Shown piece by piece: positions 55,330 to 64,000 of a stretch of DNA of 64,000 nucleotides. The translations under genes and the position numbers were made by a program. Every line of letters starts with the position of its first letter. The first letter of the stretch is position 1. The notes below the pieces were generated by a model. The model made no database searches, had not been told where the DNA came from, and saw only the letters and a program-made list of their open reading frames with translations. This stretch comes from Liquidambar formosana (lineage: Eukaryota > Streptophyta > Magnoliopsida > Saxifragales > Altingiaceae), in assembly GCA_039720395.1 (NCBI GenBank), contig JBBPBK010000108.1, forward strand, positions 126,001-190,000, in the 5' to 3' direction.

Positions 55330-55917
55330 TTCTGTAGGAAATGATTATATATTTAAACTAGAGTTTAGTAAAATTTAACTTTTCCCTTAGTGGCACATTT
55401 TACGATAAAGAATTTAGTTAAGTACCATATCTAAATCAATCAAAACCTATTATACAAGCACTATTAATTTCTTCAAGAAAGTTATTCTATTCTTTCGTCA
55501 TTTTAAGTATTCCAAGGTAGCACTTTTAGTTCACATCAAATTTACTAAAGTATAAGTAGGTAACCTAATTAGCTGCATAAAAATAGACTAAGGAATAAAA
55601 TAAATTGATGCCACCACTTCCTGCACTTTTTCGAAGTCTGTTAAAACTTAAAAATTTGTAAACATCCTCATCCCTTCATTCTTAAAAGCTCCCCCAATCA
55701 CTAAAATTTATGAGCATTTGGATATAAAAACAGAAAATAAATGCATCCCAAAAAAAAAAAAAAAATTAAATTAAATAAATAAAAGGGAAAAACAAACATA
55801 AGAGGAATTAATCTCACATTAAGCAAGAAACAGTTAAGAAAGTGGAGATCTCTGACCTTTCAAGAAAAGTAAGTTAGCAAGCACCATCATCTTCCAAATT
55901 GGTGTGTTAATAAACCA
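55275..55917 (-). other. 3' flank of SUVH, no other gene seen
   Basis: Contains a T/A homopolymer junction at ~55287-55325 and a poly(A) tract at ~55750-55764. The SUVH 3' UTR must lie in the right part, but I cannot fix its poly(A) site. Confidence 0.4.
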
Positions 55918-58140
55918 TTAGTAAAAATAACCTCTGCACTTGGACAATCCACATAAGCATTTTTTCCTCCTCTGCTCTGCATTATTGGTCTGGACTATCC
56001 CATAATCATATGTCAATTCAGTCATAGGAGGAATGTGTCTGAGCGCAAAAAATGCAATATGGATAAACGTTTCTTTGTTAGCTTCCCTTAAAATTGGCTG
56101 CCAGAACACATTTGGAGAACAACTGTGGTTCATGAAACGAGCTACATTCCCACCATTTTTTGCACTGATTATCAGGGGAAATGGGATCTTTGGATCTTCA
56201 TTTAAATCACCAGGCAAAACTTCCAGTGGCTGATAAGTGCGAGTAGCATCAAAAATATATTCATCTTCAGCTTCACTCCCAAACTCTTCCACCTTAGATT
56301 TATCAAGAACTTCCCCTGCATATTCACAAATAAAAGCTCCTGCACGAATGGGATCCCAGGACCTTAGACCCCAACCTTTGTCCTTGGTTTTGAAAACCTC
56401 CAAGCGGACTTTCAAACCTCCCTGGGATGCTCGATTCCGACAATTAGGAGGGCATGAACAGGAAGGACCACATTCGTTTATCAAGGATTTGCGGTTTACA
56501 AGAACCCCATTTGCAGTGTATGGGAGATAGCCTCCATTTTTTTTAGCGCAAAGGCAATGGGGGTCGCCAGATAGACATCCAGCTTGGCAAGCACAGATAG
56601 AAGAAGATTGCACTGAATTCACTGGGTTTGAATACTTGAGACTAGGAAAATACGTAAAATGAGCAGGCCCCTTCTCACCATCAACATCATTTACAAGGGA
56701 AACAGGTAAACTTTCTGCCCCCGAAGTAAGGTCTGGCAGGATAACCCCAACCCTAGAAGTAACACCATCCTTCCATTGTTGAATTGATTTCCACATCGTG
56801 AAAGCTTCCGGCTGGCCAGGTACTCTAACCAATTTATATTTAAAAACATTGCAACCTGACTTTCCTTTCTCCACCCATGACTCCTGAATTTTATACAGAC
56901 CATCATAGACATATACCTTCCCAGTTGGATTTGCCACATCCTTTATACCCCTAATGACTCTCACCTCATTAGCTCTATGCAAGCTTTTCTCCAGAGCAAG
57001 ATTACCCCTTTCAAGTTTTTGATCCATTACCTCCTTATCTTTCCTGTAAATATTCCCGCCTTGGCCACTGTAAATTAACACATCCCCATCTTCCACATTA
57101 TCCTCGTACCCTCCTGACGATACAATGCTGACAGCCAAAGGTTCTTCTTCTTGACTGATTTTGAGACCCATATAATCAATCCCAGCCATACAGGGAGCAT
57201 GCAATCCCACCAAGCATGTTTCCATCCTAAAAAAGAAAATATCCCCCACTTCAACGCCAGGTACAGTTCCGACCCTTTTCTTGATATTTGTTCGGATTCC
57301 TTTATTCATCAAGATTGTCCCAGCTCTCAAGTCAGGCCGTCTTGTTACCCCTGGAGTTGCTTCCTTTCCATCTTCAATTTGGGTAATCCTTCTTCGCAGA
57401 AAATCATATATCATGAGTATATATCCAACTGACTCCTTATCACCATCAGCTCGCCGGAACGTATCAAATGTCGTAAGATTAATTGATGCTAGAAGATTTG
57501 AAACAATTGGATCCGCTTCAACATCAGGTGACGAGATATTGACTCCTTTGCTGCCCCTTGCCCTCTTCTGAGACTTACCCTTTTTCCTTTCCGCCTTACT
57601 GGTTTCTTCTGCATCGGTGATGTGCATACTGAAGCTACTCAGATACTGGGCACTCTGATTTTGGCTGTCACTGTACCCATCTTCTTCAGCAAATGCACTT
57701 GGGGTACGAGTTCTAGTACTTCTTCTTGACGGTCCTGTATCTCCATTCACTGCCCCCCAATTATGGTTTGGGGCCCCTGCTGGTTGTGGTCGTGGTGGTG
57801 TTCTAAATGAACTTATCGGAACTGCTGCTTGAACAGGGTTGTTGAAGCCAAAAGGCCCGGCTTGATTGGGCACACCAAATGGGGCTTGTGGATCTTGTTC
57901 GGACGGCCTTTGAGAATCCGGTGGGACAAAAAATGGGTAAAAAGGAGCCACCCCAGGTGGGAAAGGACCAGTTGGGGAGGCAGATACAAAGGGGGCAGCT
58001 TGTGGAAGCGAAAAAGAAGACATATTAGGTGGGGATGGGAATATAGGGACAAGACATCGCAATGGCCTCACATTCAAGACCCTAGACTTGTCAAAAGACC
58101 CAGAAGCAGGAATGTAATCTTGACCTAATCCTTGTTCCAT
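55918..58140 (-). CDS. SUVH1: histone H3K9 methyltransferase, SUVH1/SUVH3-like, 740 aa
   Basis: A Su(var)3-9 homologue that binds methylated DNA through an SRA domain and, by family, methylates histone H3 lysine 9 in the nucleus; SUVH1/SUVH3-type members are also known as methylation readers that support transcription. The single uninterrupted frame of 740 codons is normal for the family. Order: Pro/Phe-rich N-terminus (1-130) starting MEQGLGQDYIPASG with VRPLRCLVPIFPSPPN, a basic RRSTRTRTPSAF patch (~140), a basic stretch KKGKSQKRARG (~190), SRA/YDG domain ~280-440 (GVEVGDIFFFRMETCLVGLH, VYVYDGLYKI), pre-SET Cys cluster ~517-575 (CACQAGC...CLCAKKNGG...CGPSCSCPPNC), SET ~577-715 (GWGLRSWDPI, ARFMNHSCSPNV, ELTYDYG) and post-SET CLCGLSKCRGYFY. 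The catalytic NHSC and YDYG motifs are intact. SUVH1 and SUVH3 cannot be told apart with certainty. Confidence 0.97.
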   Translation of the reverse strand: MEQGLGQDYIPASGSFDKSRVLNVRPLRCLVPIFPSPPNMSSFSLPQAAPFVSASPTGPFPPGVAPFYPFFVPPDSQRPSEQDPQAPFGVPNQAGPFGFNNPVQAAVPISSFRTPPRPQPAGAPNHNWGAVNGDTGPSRRSTRTRTPSAFAEEDGYSDSQNQSAQYLSSFSMHITDAEETSKAERKKGKSQKRARGSKGVNISSPDVEADPIVSNLLASINLTTFDTFRRADGDKESVGYILMIYDFLRRRITQIEDGKEATPGVTRRPDLRAGTILMNKGIRTNIKKRVGTVPGVEVGDIFFFRMETCLVGLHAPCMAGIDYMGLKISQEEEPLAVSIVSSGGYEDNVEDGDVLIYSGQGGNIYRKDKEVMDQKLERGNLALEKSLHRANEVRVIRGIKDVANPTGKVYVYDGLYKIQESWVEKGKSGCNVFKYKLVRVPGQPEAFTMWKSIQQWKDGVTSRVGVILPDLTSGAESLPVSLVNDVDGEKGPAHFTYFPSLKYSNPVNSVQSSSICACQAGCLSGDPHCLCAKKNGGYLPYTANGVLVNRKSLINECGPSCSCPPNCRNRASQGGLKVRLEVFKTKDKGWGLRSWDPIRAGAFICEYAGEVLDKSKVEEFGSEAEDEYIFDATRTYQPLEVLPGDLNEDPKIPFPLIISAKNGGNVARFMNHSCSPNVFWQPILREANKETFIHIAFFALRHIPPMTELTYDYGIVQTNNAEQRRKKCLCGLSKCRGYFY

Positions 58141-58965
58141 TTAAACACTCTCAAGAAACACAATCACAGTTTTACATACACAGTTTTCCCAAATGCCAAA
58201 CTCTCTTTACATGCTTTTACTCCTAGTTCTACCCATATTCTATAGATACAACAACAGCTAAGTAATTATAAAACCTGATTACAACCACAACAACAACAAC
58301 AATCTTTCCTTACAAAATTAAAGCGAGCAAACCGTTTCGCCAACACAAAATGTTATGGGAAAAGTGCGAAAAGAAGCCAACTTTGGTCGAAATTTTTGAT
58401 AGAAAATGAATTCCTGCAACACTGAAAATAGACATAGAATAAGAAATTGAACCAAAGCCAAAGTTACGAGCTAAACTATTAGAATTTTCAGGAGCAGAAA
58501 GAAACCCTAAAAATAGCAAAAACCCTAAAACCCTTAGTTTGTTTACTGAGAAAACTAAGCAAAAGAAAAAGGAAATAAAAGCAGAATCAAACGTTTATGA
58601 CGCTCTAAAAATGTCCCAATAAATGAAAAAGTCAGTTCAACAAAGCCAAACAGTAGAATCAAACTCACTTTAAATGGCAGGTTTCTATTTTCTCGAATCC
58701 CAAACGGGTTTTCCAATTTTCTTTTCTTTTCTTTTCCTACGGTTTCTCAGAAAGCTAACAGAGCACAACATGGGTAACAAGTGAAAAATAGAGTATGAGA
58801 TCAAGTAAAAAATACCCCAGACGAACAAAATAAAAATAAAGTTGGGATTTTTTTTTTTCTTGGAGAAGTGAAGAGATTAGAATAGATCTGAAGCAAGAAA
58901 GGACTCAAAATGAATCAAATACACAATCAATCGAATATTTTAGATCTAGGAAAGGGAGTCAATAC
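58141..58965 (-). other. SUVH1: probable 5'-UTR intron of SUVH
   Basis: On the minus strand a leader ending CTCTCAGAG is followed by GTATTG at 58965-58960, a plausible donor. Just before the ATG the minus strand reads TTGTGTTTCTTGAG, a plausible acceptor within ~20 bases of the start codon. SUVH1/3 genes typically have an intron-free CDS with an intron in the leader. The exact acceptor is not settled. Short frames here (e.g. 58310-58519) are not genes. Confidence 0.5.
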
Positions 58966-59060
58966 CTCTGAGAGAGAGTTTAAAGACAGCATCTGAAAAT
59001 GAGTTGAATGAGCCTCTTACAAAGTCCCTTCCCAAACCGAAAATTTACGTTTTTTTCCTC
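58966..59060 (-). promoter_or_regulatory. SUVH1: SUVH leader exon and promoter-proximal region (approximate)
   Basis: Leader exon inferred from the donor at 58965. The minus strand upstream has a T/A-rich 'tattttatttt' near 59105, which might serve as a weak TATA element. Start site not fixed. Confidence 0.35.
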
Positions 59061-59141
59061 TTCCTTTGTTGTAACTGGTGTTGTCGTTACGCGGAAAATA
59101 AAATAGGCTGCTAAGTCGGTGTACCTCGTTTGAAGTAAGAT
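59061..59141. other. SUVH upstream region
   Basis: Short promoter-side sequence between the leader exon and a MITE at 59145; no further motif recognised. Confidence 0.3.
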
Positions 59142-59144
59142 CTT

Positions 59145-59327
59145 AGAATGGGATGCATAGGAATGGAATCTGATTTTATACTTAAAGTAGTATGGAAAGA
59201 AATGATATTTAAATTGGTTTTATAAGTATACTATTTGATTTTATTCTCATTTAAATTACCTCAATTAAACATGTTATTTGAAATGAATTGGAATAAGATT
59301 CCATTCCATCCATTTCATTCTAACTAA
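59145..59327. mobile_element. ~183-bp MITE upstream of SUVH
   Basis: Left end TTAGAATGGGATGCATAGG and right end (read inward) TTAGAATGAAATGGATGG, both followed by 'aatggaatc'. Inverted repeat of ~28 bp, AT-rich centre, no coding capacity. Target duplication unclear. Confidence 0.65.
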
Positions 59328-60053
59328 ACAAACATAACCTCCGTGTGTTATTATGAATCAATGGGAATAGTGCAAAATGAGAATGTGAGGGATCTGATCC
59401 GTGATAACACATTAGTCATATCATATTACAATTATATATATTTTTTCTATCCCGCGAAAATAAATCATATTTGAATGCGCCTTAAGAAAAATCATTGACT
59501 TGTCATTTATTAAACTCTATTTTTTCAAAAGTACCATCTCTTATTTTTTTATTGGATTTTGTGTTGAAAGTAATTATTGAAATAACAAAGAGTAATAGTA
59601 TAAGAAGTTCAAAAAAATTTAGATTTGACTTTTCGAAATGAACAACCATTTTAGAATAAAAAAATAACAAATATGGCCTATCTTTATGGGACGGAAGGAG
59701 TATAAGTTTTTCATCCTACTTGATCATCTTCCTATTGAGGTGATTGTATCTTTTAGACTTAATAAATAAATTCGATTTAAAAAGTTGATTTCTTATGATA
59801 TATAGGTCTTTTTTTTTTGGCAAGTAAAATATATAGGTTAAACAACAATTTTTTTTTTTTACTTTAGGTATATAATCTATAATATATGTCACATCATCAA
59901 ATTTATGATGTTAAATCAGTATTGATAATATCAATGTTGGAAATGATTTAAATTAAATTATTTATTATTTGAATTTTAAAAGCCTGTGATATTTTTGCAA
60001 ATCGAGATTTTGATAAAATCAAATCTTTATTGGATAAGATCAAATCATTTTTG
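59328..60053. other. no gene seen
   Basis: AT-rich intergenic sequence with poly(T) tracts at ~59810 and ~59849. 'atctttatgggacggaaggagta' near 59681 resembles a Stowaway-type terminus, but no partner was located. Confidence 0.3.
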
Positions 60054-60061
60054 GATAGAAT

Positions 60062-60327
60062 CAAGGGCAAAGCTAGTGAGGTTGCAGGTGGGGCGTCTGC
60101 CTCACTTAAAAAATTTCAACAAAAAATATCTTAATATTTTTCTCTTTTGGTGATCATTTTCAAGCTTAATACCAAAGAAATGAAATTAGTAGTTATTTTG
60201 AAGTAAATATACAATTAATTTGTAATAAGTTGACAAAAAAAATCCTTTATATGGTATTAATTTAAAAAGTGATCACTAAAACGTAATAAATTGCCCCACC
60301 TACGGTAGTTTTCTGGCTTCACCCCTA
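60062..60327. mobile_element. 266-bp hAT MITE, CAAGG family, perfect 8-bp target duplication
   Basis: Begins CAAGGGCAAAGCTAGTGAGG and ends GGCTTCACCCCTA, with 'ggtggggc' subterminal blocks on both sides. GATAGAAT stands at 60054-60061 and 60328-60335. Related to the intronic element at 25222-25606. Confidence 0.85.
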
Positions 60328-60335
60328 GATAGAAT

Positions 60336-61082
60336 GAAAACCTTGTTTTAATAATTAACATTCTATGGAATGAAATCATAATCATATCTTTGAGTTTTGC
60401 AAGTAACATTTTGTTTCTCATATAAGCAACCATTCCTCCTATATAAAAGGTATTAGTGTGGATGTTTTTTATATGAATTACGAAAACTGAATTTAGATTA
60501 AAAAAAATCTTGAAGGTTTTGTTTTAGACTTCATTACTACAGAGTATTTATACAGTTTTACTTTAAGTTTGTGTTAAGCATCCTAAAAAAAGGTCGAAGG
60601 TACTTGATTCCTACCAATTAGTGCAAGATCATAGAAAAACAACATTTAAATCCAAGCTAAGTTGCATCCCGAAGATAGTGAATAATATATCCCTTGCAGG
60701 TGTAGGAGGCTCTAATTATCTTCAATAAGCATTCTCGCGCCTCTTAGCTGGACTGAGATTAACTCTATTTTATGTAAGATCATATTAACTCTATTATTTT
60801 GCTATTATGCTAGCCGGATCGGGATTAACTCTATTTTATGCAAGGTAACTTCTATTATTTTGTTATTTTGCTAATAATATTCCAACAATTTAAAGATGTT
60901 TCATGGATTTCTTCCAACAATAAATACCCTATAAATGAATTAAAATGAATCCACACACATTTATCGAAGTTCACACCCCATTTATTAAAATGGATCCACA
61001 TGCATTTATTGAAGTCAATAGAAAAAATCAACAAAATATTATTGCGAGAAAGAAATCATCAAATTATGATTGATGCGTGCAT
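60336..61082. repeat. intergenic stretch with two short tandem duplications
   Basis: At ~60748-60880 a ~65-bp unit containing 'gattaactctattttatg' and ending 'ttttgct' occurs twice. At ~60938-61008 a ~43-bp unit ('aaaatg.atccaca..catttat.gaagt') occurs twice. No gene. Confidence 0.7.
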
Positions 61083-61087
61083 CAAAT

Positions 61088-62327
61088 TGTTGCCCCCAAG
61101 GTTCAATCTCACATGTTTTGATGATAATAAAGTAAAGTTGTTTTGTTTAATTGCTAATGAAATATGAAGTTTTGATTAAGACAGGTATAAATACAATATA
61201 CACTTCATCAGTAGCAATTGGAAGCCATAGTGCAAGCAAGGATGCCTCATAGCAAGCAATGGACTCAAAAAAAAAGCAAAGCCAACTTAATCACAAGCTT
61301 GGAACACAAACTAAAAGAAATCCAGTTCATCTTGTGGGAGTTTAGGACTTTATTATAAGATTGATTCAATATTTGCTCACTTAGGTTTTAAGGGCTATAG
61401 ATCATTGCATATCATGGATAAGAAACTAATAGAACTTAGTTTGACAACCAAAAAGGTCCCATAAGCCTATTGAACAAAAACCTAAGTCATTGGACTAAGT
61501 TTGCAAAATTTACATATTTTGAAAACTGGGTTTTCAAACGTCCAAAACTGTTTTCAGACGTTCGAGTTTGGACGTCCAAGAGTATTTCAGATGTTCGATC
61601 AAGTGGTCTTTTCAGATGACCAAAAATAGATTTAGATGACCATATATTGATAACCAGTTTCTTTGCTCTCTAAAATTTTTGGACAATCATTTTAGACGTC
61701 CGAAATGACTCTCAGACGTTTGAAACTAAAGAGACTGATACATAACAGCTAATTTTTTTAAATGGCTATTTAAGCATTAAATGCCCACTAAACTCCCTTT
61801 TCCGACATTTATTGTTATAGAACGGTCATATTGGACCCAAGGGTTATAAGAACAAGGCTTAACTCATTTATGAGCATTCATTTGAACATCAAATAGATTC
61901 AAGTGTGCTTTTACTATCGTGTAATCTACTATTTAAGAGAGCTTCTTGTACATACAAACTACTTAAATCATCTTTGTATTGAAGGGTTGAAAGAACCCTA
62001 GATTTGTAACACTTGAAGAGTGCACTTATGCAAGTATTGGTGAAGAACACTTATATTTGTAAATGTTTGATCTCTACCCGCAAGGAGATTCGTATAGTGG
62101 ATTGAGGAATCCTCAAGTGAGCTTTTGAGGCGAGGATGTAGACGGAAAGGCCGAACCTCATTAATATTGTTTGCAATCTCTCTCTCTTAATCTTCTCATT
62201 GATTATCTTATTACTTGTTTCTAGATTTATTCTTACTTGCTAATAACTGATTTTAAGATTGCATTTGATTTCATACTTAACCAAAAACCTTATTCACCTC
62301 CTCTAGGATTGTTTACTTGGGCCAACA
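61088..62327 (+). mobile_element. solo LTR, Sirevirus/Copia-type, 1.24 kb
   Basis: Begins TGTTGCCCCCAAGGTTCAAT and ends TTGGGCCAACA, both typical of large Copia LTRs. CAAAT stands at 61083-61087 and 62328-62332. No primer site follows and no internal region or second LTR is present, so this is the product of LTR-LTR recombination. Confidence 0.88.
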
Positions 62328-62332
62328 CAAAT

Positions 62333-63290
62333 CATGTTACATCTTCTTATGAAATTTTGTTCATCGAACTCTTTAAATAGTCTTTCATCTAATGGTGGTT
62401 TTGTGTCTTGAATTGGTGCAAGATCATCTAAAATAGGAGATAAGGTTATATGAATACACACAAGAAACCCTTTGCACTAGCTATTGTCACAATAGAATTC
62501 TTCTCAATTAATAGTTTTGATTTATGGGAATAAAATGAAAAAAGAATGGAATTAAAATGGGAATGGGAATGAAATGAGAATAGAATAAGAATGGTCATTC
62601 TATTCCAATATTTAGTAAGGGATGGGAAAGGGGTGAGAATGGAATGGGCAGGACCTAATTTTAATGATTGTATTCCTTAACGCTGTGTTTGGTTTGTGGA
62701 AAATGAAAGGAAAAAAATATATGAAGGATTCTATTTTCCCTTGTTTGGTTGTAATGGAAAGTGAGAGGTAAAAAAGTGAGATGGAAAAGAGGGTAGAAAA
62801 TTCTAATAAAACTTTTCCTTTAAAAAATATGAGGAAAGTTTGGAAAAATTTTTAAGGAAATTTTATCGAGCTCTAAACTACAAATTCGCTCCATCGCTTC
62901 TTTTTTCTTTTGTCTCATTGCGACCACTATCCACGATTTGCACCTCTTGGCCACTCCCATCAACTTTCGATTAGTGATCATCGCTGGTCACGTCTAATTG
63001 CCAGTCACCGCCAATGAACAACAACTGGTGCCTTGCTTCAATCAGCGCCTTTCCTCCAATGGATGATCTCCAATCTACCGATCCAAAGCAACAACCTCCA
63101 GCAGATAAGCTCTGACCTAGTATTCTTTGTCTCTTTTTGTACTTACTTTAGATCTTTCCCTTTCTATCTCTAATAATGTTTTCCCAATAGTAACGTACTA
63201 CCTAATTTTTTTTACGTGTTCGTAATCTTCATCGTTTTTTGATAATGGCTTGCAACATCGTTTCATTCATGATTGTAATTGGATTCATGC
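62333..63290. other. no gene seen
   Basis: Contains 'gaatgg' rich low-complexity sequence at 62537-62660 and a Harbinger-like 'gctgtgtttggtttgtgg' at ~62682 without a partner end. No coding frame supported. Confidence 0.3.
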
Positions 63291-63293
63291 AAT

Positions 63294-63445
63294 AACATTA
63301 GCAACTTGTGACCCGATTGATTGGCCTTAAGAAGCCTGATCGATTGGGGATAGGCAAAGCCTAATAAGGCTTTCCAAGTCACCATCGATCGATCGGGGGT
63401 CTATTGGCTCTGACCCTCGGTCAATCAATCTAGCCAACTTTTATA
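63294..63445. repeat. fragment with GATCGATCG palindromes, like the LTR at 7996
   Basis: 'cctgatcgattgggg' and 'catcgatcgatcgggggt' occur ~50 bp apart here, as the CGATCGATCGG pairs do in the LTRs at 8256-8370 and 13540-13650. This may be a piece of a related LTR. Confidence 0.4.
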
Positions 63446-63742
63446 CTATAATGTGTTAAAAAGTGACCAAAGTTCACTCCCATTGAAGTTTTATTTAATC
63501 CTCACATGTATGTCATCATTAATAGACCAAAATACACAAAGGTCATCACAAATCCAAATTTAATACGAACAATCATTTTTCTACCTATGCCCAACCCACA
63601 AATTAACTATGATTATTCTTCTTTGTCCAGAACTCAGGTCGGTTGGATTAAAGCTACCTAAATTACACATGCATTGTCCTTACTAGGGTGATCGATCGAT
63701 TAAGCTTTGGATGGACTCTTTTGTGATTCTAATTCTTCATAG

Positions 63743-63793
<51 letters not shown>

Positions 63794-64000
63794 GTTATAT
63801 ATATGAGTATAGAACGCCTTACATGAACAGTTAGAAAATTAATTTAGATTCAAAATTTTCCTCAATTAAAACTTAAGATACCCTTGACGGTTAATAAAAA
63901 TATATAAATAAAATTAAACCCCAACCTAGAACACCGACCTCACGCGCCAAGGAGGTGTGTGCTCTATGAATGAAGTAAAGAAGTGTCTATATCTGACACG
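63446..64000. other. no gene seen; (TA)n tract
   Basis: A (TA)n microsatellite lies at ~63750-63787. The rest shows nothing I can name. Confidence 0.4.

Noticed and set aside
56033..58128. plus-strand frames opposite SUVH
   Set aside because: They overlap a fully conserved 740-codon gene on the other strand and have no domains.
1..64000. gene cluster or novel defence-like system linking HMA and SUVH
   Set aside because: The genes are ~19 kb apart, convergent, and functionally unrelated; what lies between is transposon debris.

Overview
This is a window of nuclear DNA from a flowering plant, almost certainly a dicot and probably one with a repeat-rich genome. It is AT-rich, full of microsatellites and homopolymers, and carries plant-type Copia, Gypsy-like, LINE, SINE, hAT and Harbinger-type repeats. 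Two plant genes are clear: a P1B-type heavy-metal ATPase of the HMA2/HMA4 class on the + strand, and a SUVH1/SUVH3-type histone H3K9 methyltransferase on the - strand. The species cannot be named from the sequence. No bacterial, viral or organellar block, CRISPR array or rRNA gene is seen.

Layout. Positions 1-5 kb hold two convergent LINE remnants, a degenerate tandem repeat and LTR debris. A likely orphan first exon of a DHHC palmitoyltransferase lies near 5.2 kb. From 6.5 to 18.8 kb there is a nested structure. A hAT element with a zf-MYM/dimerisation-type transposase relic contains a foldback MITE, which was itself split by a 6.3-kb Copia-type element with gag but no pol. Much of this was duplicated in tandem as a ~2.9-kb unit. 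The downstream copy shows the Copia insertion site empty, and the upstream copy shows the site of a second MITE empty. From 18.8 to 21.7 kb is intergenic repeat debris.

The HMA gene runs from a TATA box at ~21.76 kb to ~36.72 kb. Nine coding exons join in phase to give 563 codons before the last exon. Intron 3 is about 8.6 kb, swollen by a decayed Copia element, two hAT MITEs and an LTR element whose left LTR contains a solo LTR with a perfect target duplication. In the last exon the transmembrane core is intact, but a missing T near 36,073-36,075 cuts off a long Cys/His-rich tail that is still fully open in another frame.

From 37 to 49.5 kb come RNase H and SINE fragments, a hAT MITE with a perfect 8-bp target duplication, a Harbinger-like TIR pair interrupted by a structurally complete but mutated Copia element (LTRs 122/120 bp, TSD GGAAA), and a second Harbinger-like element with a minisatellite. 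From 49.5 to 55.9 kb is intergenic with LINE and MITE remnants. SUVH (55,918-58,140) is an uninterrupted 740-codon frame, probably with an intron in its 5' UTR. The last 5 kb hold MITEs, small tandem repeats and a solo LTR with TSD CAAAT.

The two genes are not functionally linked by anything visible: one exports Zn/Cd across a membrane, the other acts on chromatin. I found no convincing previously undescribed system. The most notable signals are the HMA tail frameshift and the insertion history that can be read from paralogous empty sites.
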